Shown: positions 1 through 5,380 of the stretch, piece after piece
Numbering within the stretch: the stretch's first letter is position 1
How the letters are laid out: each line of letters starts with the position of its first letter
Source: Actinomycetota bacterium
Lineage (GTDB): Bacteria > Actinomycetota > Humimicrobiia > Humimicrobiales > Humimicrobiaceae
Direction: 5' to 3'
Assembly: GCA_016870675.1 (NCBI GenBank)
Contig: VGAU01000116.1
Span: 1 to 6,108, forward strand
DNA: 6,108 nt
Program-made: the position numbers and the translations under genes
Notes under the pieces: model-generated
The model's input: the letters and a program-made list of their open reading frames with translations, nothing else
Database searches by the model: none
What the model was told of the DNA's origin: nothing

Positions 1-696
1 TCTGCGTACATCAATCTCTACCCCAGAAGCACGAGCAGTTGGGCCAACGACACCATACTGAAGCGCGTCTTCTCTGGTCAATATTCCCACTCCCTTTGTA
101 CGTGCATGTATCACCGGATCATCTATAGCTGCTCCTTTGAAAAGGTCCAATGCCGGAATTAAATCATCGAGCATTTTACAAACCTGGGGAATATCGCTGT
201 TATCTATATCCCTTCTTACGCCTCCCACCTTCATCATAGCATAGTGATTACGATTGCCAGTTAAAAATTCACATATATCTAATACAGGCTCGCGATATTT
301 CCAGGCCCACATCCAGACAGTATTATATCCAAGGAAATGGCCAGCTAAACCGAGCCAGAGCAGATGAGAATGAATTCTTTCCAGCTCCCCGATAATGCTG
401 CGAATATAAAGGGCACGTTCAGGCACCTGGACTCCAGCTAAATCTTCCACAGCGTTAACAGAAGCAATAGGATGCGACGTTGAGCATATCCCGCAGATAC
501 GCTCTACCAGAAAGATTACCTGGTCATAGGTCTTAGACTCTGCTAATTTCTCAATTCCCCGATGGTTATATCCTAACTCTATATCCAGGCCAACGACCCT
601 CTCCCCTTCCACATAAAGCTTGAAGAATTCTGGCTCTTCCTGCAAGGGATGATAAGGACCAATCGGAATTATAGTTTTTTTCTTCTCTTCAGCCAT
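1..696 (-). CDS. Group 4 [NiFe] hydrogenase large subunit (EchE/HycE/NuoD family), 3' end outside window
   Basis: This is the catalytic subunit of a membrane-associated [NiFe] hydrogenase, which reduces protons to H2 or oxidises H2 on the cytoplasmic side. I translated 232 codons, in frame to the left edge with no stop. Seen: an N-terminal GPYHP motif (residues 13-17), GYNHRGIEKL (42-51), and the L1 nickel-ligand motif RICGICSTSH (66-75) with C68 and C71. Complex I NuoD and the Ehr-type relatives lack these cysteines, so a true hydrogenase is likely. The family continues with E/R-I-H-S-H and W-x-W-x-Y-R-E segments, both present. The C-terminal L2 motif (DPCxxC) would lie beyond the window. 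The ATG at 694-696 is chosen because AGGAAA sits 4 nt upstream. An in-frame ATG at 727-729 is possible but has no Shine-Dalgarno sequence and lies inside a hairpin repeat. It is the last gene of the operon visible here. Confidence 0.93.
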   Translation of the reverse strand, partial: MAEEKKKTIIPIGPYHPLQEEPEFFKLYVEGERVVGLDIELGYNHRGIEKLAESKTYDQVIFLVERICGICSTSHPIASVNAVEDLAGVQVPERALYIRSIIGELERIHSHLLWLGLAGHFLGYNTVWMWAWKYREPVLDICEFLTGNRNHYAMMKVGGVRRDIDNSDIPQVCKMLDDLIPALDLFKGAAIDDPVIHARTKGVGILTREDALQYGVVGPTARASGVEIDVRR

Positions 697-700
697 TGTA

Positions 701-706
701 TTTCCT
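701..706 (-). promoter_or_regulatory. Ribosome binding site of the hydrogenase large subunit
   Basis: On the minus strand AGGAAA precedes the ATG at 696 by 4 nt (AGGA core by 6 nt). This favours that start over an in-frame ATG 11 codons upstream, which lacks such a site. Confidence 0.6.
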
Positions 707-722
707 AGTATTCGTATTACGT

Positions 723-776
723 ATCTCATATGTTGCGTCACACAATACGCATCACACACACAACGCAATACGAGAT
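723..776. repeat. Hairpin-forming intergenic repeat between NuoC-like and NuoD-like genes
   Basis: Seen: on the plus strand atctcatatgttgcgt (723-738) is nearly complementary to acgcaatacgagat (763-776). On the minus strand CTCGTAT pairs with ATATGAG (one G-U pair) and TGCGT pairs with ACGCA, with a 2-nt bulge. The loop is rich in TG/CA and holds a nested GCGT/ACGC pair (735-738, 747-750). The adjoining bases 713-724 repeat the same TACG/CGTA theme. The element touches the stop codon of the upstream gene (776-778). No U-tract follows it, so it does not look like an intrinsic terminator. It may be a dispersed intergenic palindrome or an mRNA-processing or stability element; which one is not decidable here. 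Confidence 0.5.
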
Positions 777-1198
777 TATTTCCTCCTTAATGGATAATTA
801 CCTTTTGGCCAGTCATCAGGAAGCAAAAGGTGCCTCAAATCTGGATGATTCCTGAAGTTTACTCCCAGGAGCTCATTTATCTCACACTCAATCCATTCTG
901 CAGCTTTAAATATGTGAGTTAGTGATTCAACCTCGGGAGAATTTCTATCCAATAAAATACGTAAACTAAGCACCAACCCTGATGAATCAAAAGAAAAATG
1001 ATAAAGAATCTCTATTCCTTTAGGAGTATCAACCCCGCTGGCAATAGCAAAGCGAGCGCCCATATCTCGAAAAATATACTGAGCAAAATCGGTTAAGTCT
1101 GCTGGATTTATATCCAGATAAATCCGCCGCTCGGACTTCTTATCATATTTAATTATTTTTTTATCAAATTTTTCTTCCAGTTTTTGGATTATCTTCAT
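776..1198 (-). CDS. Hydrogenase subunit of NuoC / 30 kDa complex I family (EchD-like)
   Basis: A 140-residue hydrophilic protein that in group 4 hydrogenases and complex I forms part of the peripheral arm and packs against the large subunit. Seen: the C-terminal family signature, AEWIECEINELLGV (about residues 100-113), then a histidine-proline and DLRHLLLPDDWP (119-130), ending in YPLRRK. The length matches short stand-alone EchD/CooU-type subunits rather than the fused HycE form. No metal-binding cysteine motif is present, as expected for this subunit. The ATG at 1196-1198 directly abuts the stop of the small-subunit gene (zero spacing). AGGA lies 7 nt upstream inside that gene, so translation is probably coupled. 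The TAA stop at 776-778 adjoins the hairpin repeat ahead of the large-subunit gene. Confidence 0.92.
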   Translation of the reverse strand: MKIIQKLEEKFDKKIIKYDKKSERRIYLDINPADLTDFAQYIFRDMGARFAIASGVDTPKGIEILYHFSFDSSGLVLSLRILLDRNSPEVESLTHIFKAAEWIECEINELLGVNFRNHPDLRHLLLPDDWPKGNYPLRRK

Positions 1199-1621
1199 TT
1201 ATTTTCCTGTTAATGATTTGACCAGTTTTACTACACCCATAATCATTGCTTCTGGTTTTGGTGGACAACCAGGAATATAAGCACTTACTGGAACTATACC
1301 ATCTACCGGGCCAGCAGCATTATAAGAATCTTTAAATATAGACTTTGAACAAGCACATGAACCAACCGCTACAACCAGACAGGGCTTGGGAGCCTGTTCA
1401 TAAAGCCTTTTTAGCCTTTCTGCACCTTTATGGGTAATCATTCCCGTAACTAAAAGAACATCAGCATGGCGAATACTTCCTACCAATAAAATACCAAATC
1501 TTTCCAAGTCATACTTTGGCGTCAGAGCGTCCAGAATTTCAATATCACAGTTATTACATGGAGCTGAAGCAAAATGAAACACCCAGAGCGATTTGGTTAA
1601 AGACTTAAGTTTTATATTCAT
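1199..1621 (-). CDS. [NiFe] hydrogenase small subunit, NuoB/EchC family, proximal [4Fe-4S] carrier
   Basis: This 140-residue subunit passes electrons between the ferredoxin-like subunits and the NiFe site through one [4Fe-4S] cluster. Seen: PCNNCDIE with C22 and C25, GSCACS with C89 as the likely third ligand (C91 nearby), and PGCPPKP with C119. This is the CxxC...GxC...GCPP pattern of group 4 small subunits and NuoB. There is no Tat signal peptide and there are no extra C-terminal cysteines, which separates it from the large uptake-type small subunits. The start at 1621 is preceded on the minus strand by AGGG with 7-nt spacing. That AGGG is part of copy 1 of a short repeat (1621-1708), so the repeat appears to supply the Shine-Dalgarno sequence. 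The gap to the membrane-subunit gene is 70 nt, far larger than the 0-3 nt gaps between most genes of this operon. Confidence 0.93.
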   Translation of the reverse strand: MNIKLKSLTKSLWVFHFASAPCNNCDIEILDALTPKYDLERFGILLVGSIRHADVLLVTGMITHKGAERLKRLYEQAPKPCLVVAVGSCACSKSIFKDSYNAAGPVDGIVPVSAYIPGCPPKPEAMIMGVVKLVKSLTGK

Positions 1622-1708
1622 CCTATATCCCTAATAAAGATCCTATATCCATAATAAAGTAGCGCTGTAATTTATCACAACATTATACTGACTATATCCC
1701 TAATAAAG
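1621..1708. repeat. Three copies of a 17-20 nt repeat spanning the end of the membrane-subunit gene
   Basis: Seen on the plus strand: ctatatccctaataaag at 1623-1639 and, identical over 17 nt, at 1692-1708. A third copy with one change (ctatatccataataaag) is at 1643-1659. Copies 1 and 2 are in tandem with a 20-nt period and match at 18 of 20 positions. Copy 3 encodes the last residues and stop codon of the membrane subunit (LLGI-stop on the minus strand). The two other copies fill much of the 70-nt gap and reach the start codon of the small-subunit gene. This looks like local duplication of the gene tail. The AGGG within copy 1 serves as a plausible ribosome binding site. Confidence 0.75.
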
Positions 1709-2621
1709 CAAGTAAAACTGCTACAATAGCCAGCAGGGTCACCGGTCCCCAGAAAAATTTTACTGCCTGGTCAATACGTACCCGAGGATTGGTATTGCGA
1801 ATTAAAACGATTATAACCAGCAAAATTACGTATTTTAATATACCCCAGAGAATATGCCAGCCAGAAAACGTAATTCCTCCTAAAAAGAGAACCACAAGGA
1901 ACATGGGTACAACAAATAACATCATCTGGCGAGTTAATTTAAACACGGCTAACGTGGGCCCGGAATATTCAATATAAGGCCCGGCCATTATCTCCTGCTC
2001 TGCTTCTGGAATATCAAAAGGAACCAGGGTCAACTTTGCCTGCATACAGAGAACAGCTACAATAAAAGCCAAAAAGCCTGATAGAGAGCTAAATATTACT
2101 CCATTATTTATTTGGTAGGTAAGTATCTCCCCCAATCTAATTGTTCCCCCCGCTTGAATTACCGGCACAAAACAAATGAGAAGAAAAGGCAATTCGTAAG
2201 AGAGAATTAGTTTCATTTCTCTAGATGCTCCCAGAGAAGCGAGAGGATTTTTAGAGGCAAAACCACCAATAATGACAGCAATAGAAGGAATGGTAAGTAA
2301 ATATAAAACTACAATTAAATCGCCAATGAAAGTGCTGGCGGGGTTAATCAGGGTTAGCCAGAGCAGGGTTGAAACAATAGTTACTGCTGCCAGTCCAAAA
2401 ATTGGTGCCAGTAAAAAAGTAGTTCTTGAACTGCCTTTAGGAACGATAGTCTCCTTGCCAAGCAGCTTAATAAAATCAGCAAAATTTTGCCACCAGGGCG
2501 GCCCAACTCGCCACTGCACTCTGGCTGTTACTTTTCTATCAATCCAGGAAGACAATAATCCGATAATTGCTGTAAATAAAAACCCTGGAAAGACGACAAA
2601 ATAAAAAACTGCTTTTAGCAT
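1692..2621 (-). CDS. Membrane subunit of NuoH/EchB/HycD family (respiratory complex I subunit 1-like)
   Basis: A 309-residue integral membrane protein that anchors the hydrogenase and forms the quinone-cavity-like interface and the start of the ion pathway. Seen: about eight hydrophobic segments (roughly residues 4-24, 68-92, 97-120, 138-156, 178-198, 231-252, 256-274, 289-308). Family loops are also visible: DRKVTARVQWRVGP (28-41), GASREMKLILSYE (131-143), the acidic stretch FDIPEAEQEIMAGPYIEYSGP split over 202-222, and RNTNPRVRIDQAVKFFW (275-291). Length and the EYSGP motif fit group 4 hydrogenase subunits. The ATG at 2619-2621 lies 1 nt after the ferredoxin stop and is preceded by a G7 run that acts as a strong Shine-Dalgarno. 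The last codons belong to a short repeat present in two more copies downstream. No antiporter-like NuoL/EchA partner lies in the window. Confidence 0.93.
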   Translation of the reverse strand: MLKAVFYFVVFPGFLFTAIIGLLSSWIDRKVTARVQWRVGPPWWQNFADFIKLLGKETIVPKGSSRTTFLLAPIFGLAAVTIVSTLLWLTLINPASTFIGDLIVVLYLLTIPSIAVIIGGFASKNPLASLGASREMKLILSYELPFLLICFVPVIQAGGTIRLGEILTYQINNGVIFSSLSGFLAFIVAVLCMQAKLTLVPFDIPEAEQEIMAGPYIEYSGPTLAVFKLTRQMMLFVVPMFLVVLFLGGITFSGWHILWGILKYVILLVIIVLIRNTNPRVRIDQAVKFFWGPVTLLAIVAVLLALLGI

Positions 2622-2622
2622 T

Positions 2623-3096
2623 TTACTTTCCCCCCCAAGGAATAGAATGAACTACCAAGTTTTTACCTACGACAAAAATGTTTTCTTCAGGATTTTCTTC
2701 TACGTCAATATATTTTACTGCCTCAAAGGGGCAAGTATTTACACACTCTGGTATTTTCCCATTTGCCTGGCCTGAGCAATAATCACATTGAGAAACAAGA
2801 TAAGGAATTACTTCCGGGTAGATAGTCCCAAAAGGGCAAGATAAAACACAAGACTTACATCCAATGCATCGCATATTGTATCTTTTTAAGGTACCATCTT
2901 CTTGTTTTTCCAGGGCATCCTGTGGACAGGCTTTAACACAGGGAGCTTGCTCACACTGGCGGCAAACCGTAGCAAAATTAGCTAATTCTCGTAAAGTGGT
3001 TATTCCATTATTTTGGGGGTGATAAAAATAACTGCACTTAACTTTGCACTCTTTGCATTTGTTACATATTTCTAAGTCAATGAATAATTGCTTCAT
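2623..3096 (-). CDS. Four-cluster ferredoxin-type electron transfer subunit (HycB/CooF/HydN-like)
   Basis: A 157-residue cytoplasmic electron carrier. Sixteen cysteines form four [4Fe-4S] motifs: C11-C14-C17-C21, C45-C48-C53-C57, C77-C80-C83-C87 and C104-C107-C118-C122. The pattern CxxCxxCxxxC / CxxCxxxxCxxxCP / CxxCxxCxxxCP / CxxC...CxxxCP is that of the HycB/DmsB/CooF family, whose members link a dehydrogenase to a membrane-bound partner. By position it probably connects the flavin/HydB-like module with the small hydrogenase subunit; that assignment is inference. Spacing is 3 nt after the flavoprotein gene and 1 nt before the membrane subunit gene, so it is part of the same transcript. The 3' end contains a run of seven G (2630-2636, C on the plus strand) next to the stop. 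Loss of one G would fuse it in frame to the next gene. Confidence 0.92.
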   Translation of the reverse strand: MKQLFIDLEICNKCKECKVKCSYFYHPQNNGITTLRELANFATVCRQCEQAPCVKACPQDALEKQEDGTLKRYNMRCIGCKSCVLSCPFGTIYPEVIPYLVSQCDYCSGQANGKIPECVNTCPFEAVKYIDVEENPEENIFVVGKNLVVHSIPWGGK

Positions 3097-3099
3097 CTT

Positions 3100-3915
3100 T
3101 TACACCCAAATTTCCGGGATATCCTTTATCTCTTCATAGGTAAAGACAGGGCCGTCTTTACAGACATAATATTTACCTAAAGCACAGTGCCCACATTTAC
3201 CAATACCACAGGACATATTCCTTTCCATGGATAAATATATGTTTTTCGGCTCATGCCCGAGTTCAATTAATTTCCTGGTAGCAAATTTCATCATAATAGG
3301 AGGCCCGCAAACGATAGTTACACTTTCACCTAAATTAACTTTTACCTCATCTAATAAAATAGTTACTACTCCTTCATATTCTTTCCAATTCTCGTCTGCT
3401 TTATCTACACTGCGTAAGATTTCTAACCCTGATAGTTTTTTCCATTCCGGGAAAGATTGTTTATAAACTATGTCCTCGGGTGTTTTTGCTCCATAACAAA
3501 GTATTATTCGCTTGAATTTATCCACTTCATGAAGCAGAGTTAAAAGAAACGAGCGCAAAGGAGCAAGCCCTACCCCTCCGCCAACGATTAAAACTTCTTT
3601 GTTATAGAATTTCTCTATAGGATAGCCTTTTCCATAAGGGCCCCGTATGCCTACAACCGTACCTTCTCCCATCTGGTGTATTTTTTCAGTTACAAACCCT
3701 GCCTTCATTATGGTAACTTCAATTTTATTCACCTCGTAAGGGGAAGAGGAAGGAGTAAAAGGTGCCTCTCCTACACCAGGAACAGTTAACTCAATAAACT
3801 GGCCTGTAGCAAATGGGAGACTCTCTTTTGGCTTCAAAACAAAAGTTTTTATTTCTGGAGTTTCAGAAATAATCTTTTCAATCTTTGCCTGAGTAAGTGA
3901 ATAAGGATTTTTCAT
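3100..3915 (-). CDS. FAD/NAD(P)H oxidoreductase with [2Fe-2S] cluster (sulfhydrogenase gamma HydG / AsrB-like)
   Basis: A 271-residue cytoplasmic flavoprotein of the ferredoxin-NADP reductase superfamily, related to HydG (gamma) of group 3b hydrogenases, AsrB and dihydroorotate dehydrogenase electron-transfer subunit PyrK. Seen: the FAD-binding segment EAPFTPSSS (50-58), RGPYGKGYP (91-99), the nucleotide-binding glycine loop VGGGVGLAPLR (111-121), the CGPPIMMK motif (about 203-210), and a C-terminal [2Fe-2S] site at C236, C241, C244 and C252 followed by DGPVF. It should exchange electrons between NAD(P)H and the iron-sulfur subunits. It starts 3 nt after the HydB-like gene and ends 3 nt before the ferredoxin gene, with only a weak Shine-Dalgarno, which suggests translational coupling. 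NADH versus NADPH preference cannot be read from the sequence. AsrB is an alternative name, but no siroheme AsrC gene is seen. Confidence 0.92.
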   Translation of the reverse strand: MKNPYSLTQAKIEKIISETPEIKTFVLKPKESLPFATGQFIELTVPGVGEAPFTPSSSPYEVNKIEVTIMKAGFVTEKIHQMGEGTVVGIRGPYGKGYPIEKFYNKEVLIVGGGVGLAPLRSFLLTLLHEVDKFKRIILCYGAKTPEDIVYKQSFPEWKKLSGLEILRSVDKADENWKEYEGVVTILLDEVKVNLGESVTIVCGPPIMMKFATRKLIELGHEPKNIYLSMERNMSCGIGKCGHCALGKYYVCKDGPVFTYEEIKDIPEIWV

Positions 3916-3918
3916 TTT

Positions 3919-5031
3919 TTACTGACTACTCGTTACTTTATTCAATACTTCGCGTTTATCAATTTTTCCCTGACATGCATCTATACATCGTCCACAACCA
4001 GTGCATGCAAGGAAACCAAAATTTTCCGGTTTATAGCTATACTTACATAGGTATCTATTTCTAAATCTTTTCCATAATTCATCACTCGGATCAGCCCCTC
4101 CTGCCATCCGAGCAAACCCGTTAAATTGACAGGAATCCCATGTTTTATCCTTAAAAAATTTCTCTTTTTGAGCCGAATCAATAAGAAGAAAGCAATGGCA
4201 AGTGGGACAAATATTAGTGCAGGCACCACATTCTACACAATCCTCTGATAATTCCTTCCATAAGATAGAATCATCTTTTGCCTTGATTATATCTTGAAAA
4301 CTTTTTACTACTTTAGAAGAAAAAACTTTATTTCTTTCCCTTACCTTTGCTTTCATTCCCTCACGCTTTTCTTCCCGTTTTTGAACCGCTTCTTTTTTTG
4401 CTTCGCTGAAAAGAGTCCTATTCGCCTCAATCAGTCTCTTACCTTTTTCTGAACCTACTTCTACTAAAAACTCGTTATCTAGTAAAGTAAGATTAAGGTC
4501 AAAACTTTGCTTCTGAAAGAGGCTGCCTTTCGAGATAATCGAGGACTTATAATCACTGTCATAAGTTACACCGGAATCCTTCTCCGGAAAGGGATTACCA
4601 CCAACCTCTGTGCAAAAACAGCTTTCTTTTGCATCCAGACAATCGCTACTCATTAAAATAGTATTTTCTCTTTTTTCTTTATAGAAAGGGTCGATGAAAT
4701 CTTCTGACAGGAAAACTCTATCCAGGATAGAAAGTGCAGCAAGGTCGCATGATTTAAGCCCAACAATTACTCTTTTCTTGCTACTCTTGCTACTTACCTC
4801 CTCTTCTTTGTTATCAGTTACTGTCTCCTTAACTGGCGAGAAGAATATCTTCAGTGGATCAATACTGCAGTATTTATGACTTTCATAAGAAATTTGAGCA
4901 ATATTATCTTTAGTTAAAAGCTGATAAGTCCATCCACCTTCAACTCCCTTGGGGCTGTATAAATCGTACTCTGAAAATAACTCTACTAATAACTTGTCCC
5001 AATCAGTTTTGGTTATAGAATAGGTACTCAT
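3919..5031 (-). CDS. Iron-sulfur subunit, sulfhydrogenase beta HydB / anaerobic sulfite reductase AsrA family
   Basis: A 370-residue cytoplasmic electron-transfer protein. Seen: a family N-terminal half with GLKSCDLAALSILDRVF (91-107), DPFY (114-117) and a cysteine-rich CLDAKESCFC (131-140); a charged, probably helical lysine/glutamate-rich stretch (about 200-250); then two [4Fe-4S] motifs, C265-C268-C271-C275 (with C278 and C280 close by) and C343-C346-C349-C353. In HydB/AsrA proteins this subunit relays electrons from the flavoprotein encoded next to it, and the pair is adjacent here with 3-nt spacing. A short Lys/Glu/Ser-rich insertion lies at about 74-86. The ATG at 5031 is the first gene start of the operon; an in-frame stop (TAG) sits two codons upstream, so no longer form is possible. 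The Shine-Dalgarno is weak. Without an AsrC gene, a hydrogenase role is preferred over sulfite reduction. Confidence 0.9.
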   Translation of the reverse strand: MSTYSITKTDWDKLLVELFSEYDLYSPKGVEGGWTYQLLTKDNIAQISYESHKYCSIDPLKIFFSPVKETVTDNKEEEVSSKSSKKRVIVGLKSCDLAALSILDRVFLSEDFIDPFYKEKRENTILMSSDCLDAKESCFCTEVGGNPFPEKDSGVTYDSDYKSSIISKGSLFQKQSFDLNLTLLDNEFLVEVGSEKGKRLIEANRTLFSEAKKEAVQKREEKREGMKAKVRERNKVFSSKVVKSFQDIIKAKDDSILWKELSEDCVECGACTNICPTCHCFLLIDSAQKEKFFKDKTWDSCQFNGFARMAGGADPSDELWKRFRNRYLCKYSYKPENFGFLACTGCGRCIDACQGKIDKREVLNKVTSSQ

Positions 5032-5095
5032 TTTCTATAATTTCTCTACAATTTTGCCGTACACTCGATTAAAATTTTCCTACCTTAAAATTAAA

Positions 5096-5205
5096 CCCTG
5101 TTAAAAAAATCTCCTCACCCTCTACTCGTAAGAAACTAAAGGCTGTTAAGAAATCTATTTTGCGCCCCAACCTCACAGACCTCATGATAGGATCTTCTAA
5201 CAGGG
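5096..5205. repeat. 110-bp segment bounded by inverted repeats, possible small non-autonomous element
   Basis: Seen: CCCTGTTA at 5096-5103 and its exact complement TAACAGGG at 5198-5205. The match extends imperfectly inward (CCCTGTTAAAAAAATC against CCCTGTTAGAAGATC). A further direct copy, CTGTTAAGAAATCT, lies inside at 5143-5156. The hexamer AAATTA flanks both sides (5088-5093 and 5207-5212) with 1-2 nt in between, which could be a target duplication but could also be chance in AT-rich DNA. No transposase is encoded. It could be a MITE-like insertion or a structured leader element. Confidence 0.35.
5103..5135 (-). terminator. Weak hairpin plus U7 tract in the hydrogenase leader, possible attenuator
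   Basis: In the minus-strand RNA, UUUCUUAC (5135-5128) can pair with GUGAGGAG (5118-5111), with several G-U pairs, and is followed by A and seven U (5109-5103). The arrangement resembles an intrinsic terminator, but the stem is weak. It lies between the promoter and the first gene, so if real it would act as an attenuator. Confidence 0.2.
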
Positions 5206-5216
5206 CAAATTACTTA

Positions 5217-5272
5217 TCTCGCTTAGCTTTAGCAGCTTAACCTTAGCTGCTTAACCCTGGCTGCTATCTAGG
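5217..5272. repeat. Imperfect 14-nt tandem repeats, four units
   Basis: On the plus strand agcagcttaacctt (5231-5244) and agctgcttaaccct (5245-5258) match at 12 of 14 positions. They are flanked by weaker units at 5217-5230 and 5259-5272 (ggctgctatctagg). Adjacent units are also self-complementary: AGCAGCT (5231-5237) pairs with AGCTGCT (5245-5251). The array lies in the first part of the predicted hydrogenase leader RNA, just downstream of its start. Confidence 0.5.
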
Positions 5273-5294
5273 AAATTTACCACAATTAGGCTAT

Positions 5295-5322
5295 AGTATA
5301 TAAACCCTTATTTTTTTGTCAA
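5295..5322 (-). promoter_or_regulatory. Sigma-70 type promoter for the hydrogenase operon
   Basis: On the minus strand, TTGACA (5322-5317) and TATACT (5300-5295) are separated by 16 nt, with an A-rich spacer start. The -35 is a perfect consensus and the -10 matches at five of six positions. Transcription would begin near 5288 and run about 255 nt before the first start codon at 5031. It is the only strong promoter I see upstream of the seven-gene run. Confidence 0.7.
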
Positions 5323-5351
5323 CAATGTATCAGGAGTTGCAAATATTTTAA

Positions 5352-5380
5352 TTGAAAATCAAAGTTGATATTGCTATAAT
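5352..5380 (+). promoter_or_regulatory. Sigma-70 type promoter for the DUF1015 gene
   Basis: TTGAAA (5352-5357) and a perfect TATAAT (5375-5380) are spaced by 17 nt, with an upstream TG making an extended -10 (TGCTATAAT). The start point would be near 5387, leaving a leader of about 88 nt before the ATG at 5476. It points away from the hydrogenase promoter, with 29 bp between the two -35 boxes. Confidence 0.75.

Noticed and set aside
723..776. Intrinsic terminator between the NuoC-like and NuoD-like genes
   Set aside because: No U-tract follows the stem on the minus strand, and the large-subunit gene continues directly with its own ribosome binding site.
713..776. CRISPR array or tandem repeat locus
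   Set aside because: There is only one pair of inverted arms, with no regular repeat-spacer periodicity.
1789..2604. Plus-strand open frames at 1789-1977 and 2272-2604
   Set aside because: They are antisense shadows of the membrane-subunit gene, with no recognisable protein features or ribosome binding sites.
776..2621. Annotation as part of respiratory complex I (NADH:quinone oxidoreductase)
   Set aside because: The neighbouring large subunit retains the RxCGxC nickel-binding cysteines, no NuoE/F/G or NuoI-N genes are present, and the subunit lengths match group 4 hydrogenases.
3227..3466. Plus-strand open frame of 79 codons
   Set aside because: It is antisense to the flavoprotein gene, whose C-terminal motifs are intact across this stretch.
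3981..4229. 82-residue open frame on the minus strand
   Set aside because: It lies entirely inside the HydB-like gene in another frame, where the real frame has clear [4Fe-4S] motifs.
4694..4879. Plus-strand open frame of 61 codons with a leucine/serine-rich stretch
   Set aside because: It is antisense to the HydB-like gene; the leucine/serine run is the complement of its Lys/Glu/Ser-rich insertion.
3100..5031. Anaerobic sulfite reductase AsrA/AsrB
   Set aside because: No AsrC siroheme subunit follows. The pair is co-transcribed with hydrogenase genes, so a hydrogenase diaphorase role fits better.
5069..5185. 38-codon open frame on the minus strand in the hydrogenase leader, with a repeated FLTxFxF pattern
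   Set aside because: It has no clear ribosome binding site, the amino-acid repeat follows from the duplicated CTGTTAARAAATCT DNA motif, and a frame this short is expected by chance in a 250-nt leader.
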